Part shown: positions 53,431 through 55,726 of the stretch, one piece after another | Position numbering within the stretch: position 1 is the first letter of the stretch | Layout of the letters: every line of letters starts with the position of its first letter | Source of the DNA: Deltaproteobacteria bacterium | GTDB lineage: Bacteria > Desulfobacterota > Desulfobacteria > Desulfobacterales > Desulfosarcinaceae | Direction: 5' to 3' | Assembly (NCBI GenBank): GCA_002747175.1 | Contig: PDTK01000036.1 | Coordinates: 1 to 55,726, forward strand | DNA: 55,726 nucleotides | Made by a program: the position numbers and the translations under genes | The notes under the pieces: generated by a model | The model's database searches: none | Seen by the model: only the letters and a program-made list of their open reading frames with translations | What the model was told of the DNA's origin: nothing

Positions 53431-54357
53431 ATGACTATCGCATTAACTTCCGGAATGAGAAGCAACCTGATCGCTCTGCAGAACGTCGACTCGATGATGC
53501 AGACCACCCAGAACCGCCTGTCCACCGGCAAACGGGTTAACTCGGCCCTGGACGATCCGGTCAACTTCTTCAAGGCACAGGACAACTACAACCGCGCCTC
53601 CGACCTGGCTGCCAAAAAAGACGGCATGGGCGAAGCCATCAAAATCATCGAGACCGCCAACTCCGGTATCGAGAAGATGGAAGATCTGCTCAACCAGATG
53701 AAATCATTGGCTTCCGCGGCCAAAACATCGGACAATGTAGAAGACTTGGAAAACCAGTACAACACGGTTTTGGAACAGGTTTCCACTTTGGCCCAAGACT
53801 CCAACTACGGTGGCCAGAACCTGACTTATCGTGAAAGCGGTAATAACGAGTCAGGAGAAACCGCCACCCAAATCGCCACCAACGAACTCTCCGTGGAATT
53901 CAACGAATACGCGGCCTCCAATTCTGCGGGTAGTTCTCTGGATGTTCAGGGTTTCAGCGTCAATCGAGACAGCTCATCAGGTGACCTGACCATTAAATCC
54001 AGTTCCGACTCAACCTCGTTTGCAGTGACCATCGCCGACGTCGATGCATCTGACGATTCTACGCGGTTGACCTCTGCGGCCAACGTCGACCGGGCCATTG
54101 AATCCATTGATAACTTCATCGGCCAACTGAGAACCGAGGCCCAAAAACTCTCCTCGAGCCTGTCCACCATTCAGATTCGCTCCGATTTTACTTCGGAGAT
54201 GGTCAACACCCTGAACACGGGTGCCGATAACCTGACCCTGGCCGACATGAACGAAGAGGGTGCCAACATGCTGATGCTGCAGACGCGACAGAACCTGGGT
54301 ACCACATCCTTGAGCCTGGCCTCCCAGGCAGCACAGGCCGTATTGCAGTTGTTCTAA
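53431..54357 (+). CDS. fliC: Flagellin, alphaproteobacterial-type
   Basis: A 308-aa filament protein. ATG 53431 is chosen because AAAAGGAG ends seven bases before it; the TTG at 53425 is too close. D0/D1 helices are intact at both ends. The N-terminal segment LSTGKRVNSALDDPVNFFKA and the C-terminal NEEGANMLMLQTRQNLGTTSL and QAAQAVLQLF resemble flagellins of Alphaproteobacteria more than the SGLRINSAKDDAAG type. The central variable region (about 130-215) is short and Ser-rich. Codon choice is strongly biased to C-ending codons, suggesting high expression. Followed by flbT and flaF. Confidence 0.94.
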   Translation: MTIALTSGMRSNLIALQNVDSMMQTTQNRLSTGKRVNSALDDPVNFFKAQDNYNRASDLAAKKDGMGEAIKIIETANSGIEKMEDLLNQMKSLASAAKTSDNVEDLENQYNTVLEQVSTLAQDSNYGGQNLTYRESGNNESGETATQIATNELSVEFNEYAASNSAGSSLDVQGFSVNRDSSSGDLTIKSSSDSTSFAVTIADVDASDDSTRLTSAANVDRAIESIDNFIGQLRTEAQKLSSSLSTIQIRSDFTSEMVNTLNTGADNLTLADMNEEGANMLMLQTRQNLGTTSLSLASQAAQAVLQLF

Positions 54358-54392
54358 TTTGCAGTCAACCTGAGTAATTGAGTTTTATTCAA

Positions 54393-54426
54393 GCATGGAC
54401 AAGGCGGGATTCCCCCTTGTCCATGC
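54393..54426 (+). terminator. Strong hairpin after fliC
   Basis: GCATGGACAAGG / CCTTGTCCATGC is a perfect 12-bp stem, and the loop can extend it (GGG/CCC). No T-run follows, so it may stabilise fliC mRNA or reduce read-through into flbT. Confidence 0.6.
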
Positions 54427-54586
54427 GACCAACAAAAATATGGATCTGTATTGGTTCCATAACGCCGCCAGAAAATAAGGATAAATACAGAATTTTTATT
54501 TTTTGGTGTGGGTGAAATCTGCGAAATTTCAAAACGTATACAGGCCACCTTTTCACCATCAGCCTTAAACTTCAGGCAAAAAAACA

Positions 54587-54976
54587 ATGGGACTCAAAAT
54601 AACCTTAAAACCCGGAGAACGGATGATCATCGGCGGTGCGGTGATTACCAACGGGAACGGCAAGGCCAACCTGATCGTCGAAAACCCTGTCCCCATTTTG
54701 CGTCAAAAAGACATCATGAGTGCCGAAAAGGCCAATAGTCCTGCCCGCCGCATTTATTTTTCCATCCAGTTGATGTACATTGACGAAGCCAACCTGGCAG
54801 ACCACCACAAGCTGTATTGGAAGCTGGTCAGAGAATTCTTGGATGCCGCCCCCAGCGCCATGGCGACCATCGACGGCATCAGTGAAAAAATATTGAATCG
54901 TCATTACTATCAGGCGCTGAAAAAATGCAAGAAACTCATCGCCTATGAAGAGGAGATCATCGATAGTGTACAATAA
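54587..54976 (+). CDS. flbT: Flagellin post-transcriptional regulator FlbT
   Basis: A 129-aa protein beginning LKITLKPGERMIIGGAVITNGNGKANLIVENPVPILRQKDIM, a strong FlbT signature; YYQALKKCKKLIAYEEEI ends it. In Caulobacter FlbT acts on the flagellin mRNA leader and lowers its translation and stability. The role here is inferred from the family and from the long fliC leader. It overlaps flaF by 11 bases, so the two are probably coupled. Confidence 0.92.
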   Translation: MGLKITLKPGERMIIGGAVITNGNGKANLIVENPVPILRQKDIMSAEKANSPARRIYFSIQLMYIDEANLADHHKLYWKLVREFLDAAPSAMATIDGISEKILNRHYYQALKKCKKLIAYEEEIIDSVQ

Positions 54977-55334
54977 CGCCATCAATGCCTATAAGTCAGT
55001 GGAAAAAGCCACCGTGTCCGGTCGTGAGACGGAAGCCAGGGTGCTGACGGAGGCCGCGATAAAGTTCAGGACCTGTCAGAAAAAATGGAATGACGGGGAC
55101 GGGAAACAGCTCCTTGATGAGGCCTTGGATTACAACAAACGCATTTGGACAATCCTCCAGACGGAACTCTCCAAAAAGGACAACCCCTTGCCGGATAACA
55201 TCAAACTCGACCTGTTGCGTCTCAGCAGCTTTATCGACAAGCGCATGTTCGAATTAATGGCAGCCCCGGCATCAGAAAAATTGACGATTCTGATAAAAAT
55301 CAACGAAAATATCGCTGCGGGATTAAGGGGATAG
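54966..55334 (+). CDS. flaF: Flagellar regulator FlaF
   Basis: A 122-aa helical protein beginning (GTG) MYNNAINAYKSVEKATVSGRETEARVLTEAA and ending SSFIDKRMFELMAAPASEKLTILIKINENIAAGL; both match FlaF. The GTG at 54966 is preferred since the conserved YNxAxxAYxxVE starts there; an upstream ATG at 54945 lies inside flbT. In alphaproteobacteria FlaF promotes flagellin production and export, opposing FlbT. Confidence 0.9.
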   Translation: MYNNAINAYKSVEKATVSGRETEARVLTEAAIKFRTCQKKWNDGDGKQLLDEALDYNKRIWTILQTELSKKDNPLPDNIKLDLLRLSSFIDKRMFELMAAPASEKLTILIKINENIAAGLRG

Positions 55335-55337
55335 TAA

Positions 55338-55538
55338 CTGAGACCTAAAGTAGGCGATTCAGAAATTAAACGGAAGTTAAAAAAAGCAGGTTGCTACCTC
55401 AAGCGAGAGGGAACTCGACACGAAATGTGGTATAGCCCGCTGACGGGTAATTCCTTTCCGGTGTCAAGGCACAACAAAGAGGAAGCGAACATCAAAACAT
55501 TTCAATCAATAATCAAACAGTCAGGGGTTAAACTATAA
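55338..55538 (+). CDS. HicA-like toxin, apparent CTG start
   Basis: A 66-codon frame reading RPKVGDSEIKRKLKKAG, then REGTRHEMW and FPVSRHNKEE. This is the HicA pattern (small dsRBD-fold mRNA interferase with an active-site His in G-x-x-H). In-frame stops at 55332-55337 leave no ATG, GTG or TTG before the conserved part; CTG 55338 has AAGGGG seven bases upstream. It could be a true CTG start or a decayed copy. Base use is more AT-rich than the flagellar genes, suggesting transfer. Confidence 0.65.
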   Translation: MRPKVGDSEIKRKLKKAGCYLKREGTRHEMWYSPLTGNSFPVSRHNKEEANIKTFQSIIKQSGVKL

Positions 55539-55547
55539 GCCCCTGAC
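55520..55547 (+). promoter_or_regulatory. Hairpin spanning the hicA-like stop
   Basis: GTCAGGGG / CCCCTGAC is a perfect 8-bp inverted repeat around the TAA, 16 bases before the next ATG. It could attenuate or uncouple translation of the antitoxin gene. Confidence 0.45.
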
Positions 55548-55563
55548 ACAAAAAGACACAACA

Positions 55564-55726
55564 ATGAAAGTAGAAGTTATTATACAAAAAAGCGAAAAAA
55601 GATACGAAGCAGTAATTAACCCTGATAAGGATTACGGATTATCTTTTAGTCTTTTTGGCGAGGGAGCTACTGTTGAAGAAACTATCGAAGATTTTTTAAT
55701 TTCACAAAATGAAATAAGGGAAATGT
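55564..55726 (+). CDS. HicB-like antitoxin, N-terminal part (cut by window end)
   Basis: The frame starts MKVEVIIQKSEKRYEAVI and continues through DYGLSFSLFGEGATVEETIEDFL to the window edge. The strand-turn-strand pattern and the GEGATVEETI segment fit the HicB partial RNase H fold. The next expected feature, a DNA-binding C-terminus, lies outside. AT-rich like its neighbour. Confidence 0.65.
   Translation, partial: MKVEVIIQKSEKRYEAVINPDKDYGLSFSLFGEGATVEETIEDFLISQNEIREM

Overview
The window looks like a chromosome segment of a sulfate-reducer-type Desulfobacterota (former Deltaproteobacteria), probably near Desulfosarcina/Desulfatitalea. This is inferred from gene order (phoH - 7TM-HD - ybeY - pdxJ - nnr - tsaE - lysC, and a sigma54-governed flagellar cluster), protein style and moderate GC. 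No 16S rRNA or tRNA gene is present, so the placement is inference.

Layout. 1-1.8 kb: a tiny lipoprotein ORF followed by a full-length lipoprotein with an almost identical signal peptide, ended by a strong terminator. 1.9-4.8 kb: Nudix hydrolase, thioredoxin/HEAT protein, two small membrane proteins and TrmJ. 5.0-5.8 kb: pyrF. 5.8-14 kb: a leftward housekeeping operon (phoH, 7TM-HD phosphodiesterase, ybeY, pdxJ, nnr, tsaE, lysC). 14.2-16.9 kb: rightward cvpA, mazG and a receiver/HD-GYP response regulator. 17.1-18.8 kb: the stator pair motAB. 18.8-49.6 kb: a nearly complete flagellar cluster, all leftward: flgB-flgC-fliE-fliF-fliG-fliH-fliI, fliJ-fliK-flgD-flgE, fliL-M-N-O-P-Q-R-flhB, flhA-flhF-flhG-fliA, a DUF2802-like gene, flgF-G-A-H-I-J, and flgM-N-K-L. 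49.9-52.7 kb: two sigma54 activators. 53.3-55.3 kb: rightward flagellin, flbT and flaF. 55.3 kb to the end: an AT-rich HicA/HicB-like pair, the second gene cut by the window edge.

Regulation can be partly read from the DNA. Five good sigma54 (-24/-12) sites precede flgB, fliL, flhA, flgF and the receiver-less activator, and a sixth, weaker one precedes fliJ. FliA (sigma28) sites precede flgM and fliC. This gives a hierarchy: activators and sigma54 drive basal body, export and hook genes; FliA then drives flgM-flgN-flgK-flgL and fliC. FlgM is the anti-FliA checkpoint. FlbT and FlaF probably control flagellin translation and export through the roughly 120-nt fliC leader.

The less ordinary points are: (1) an alphaproteobacterial-style filament module (flagellin, FlbT, FlaF) on a deltaproteobacterial basal body; (2) an FlhF with altered GTPase motifs and a C-terminal Ada-type zinc-binding module; (3) at least three families of dispersed palindromic elements of about 45-160 bp that sit exactly at gene ends, supply stop codons and lie inside flagellar operons; (4) a flagellar activator with a degenerate receiver; (5) an unexplained 558-bp gap between flgE and fliL with a possible small transcript.
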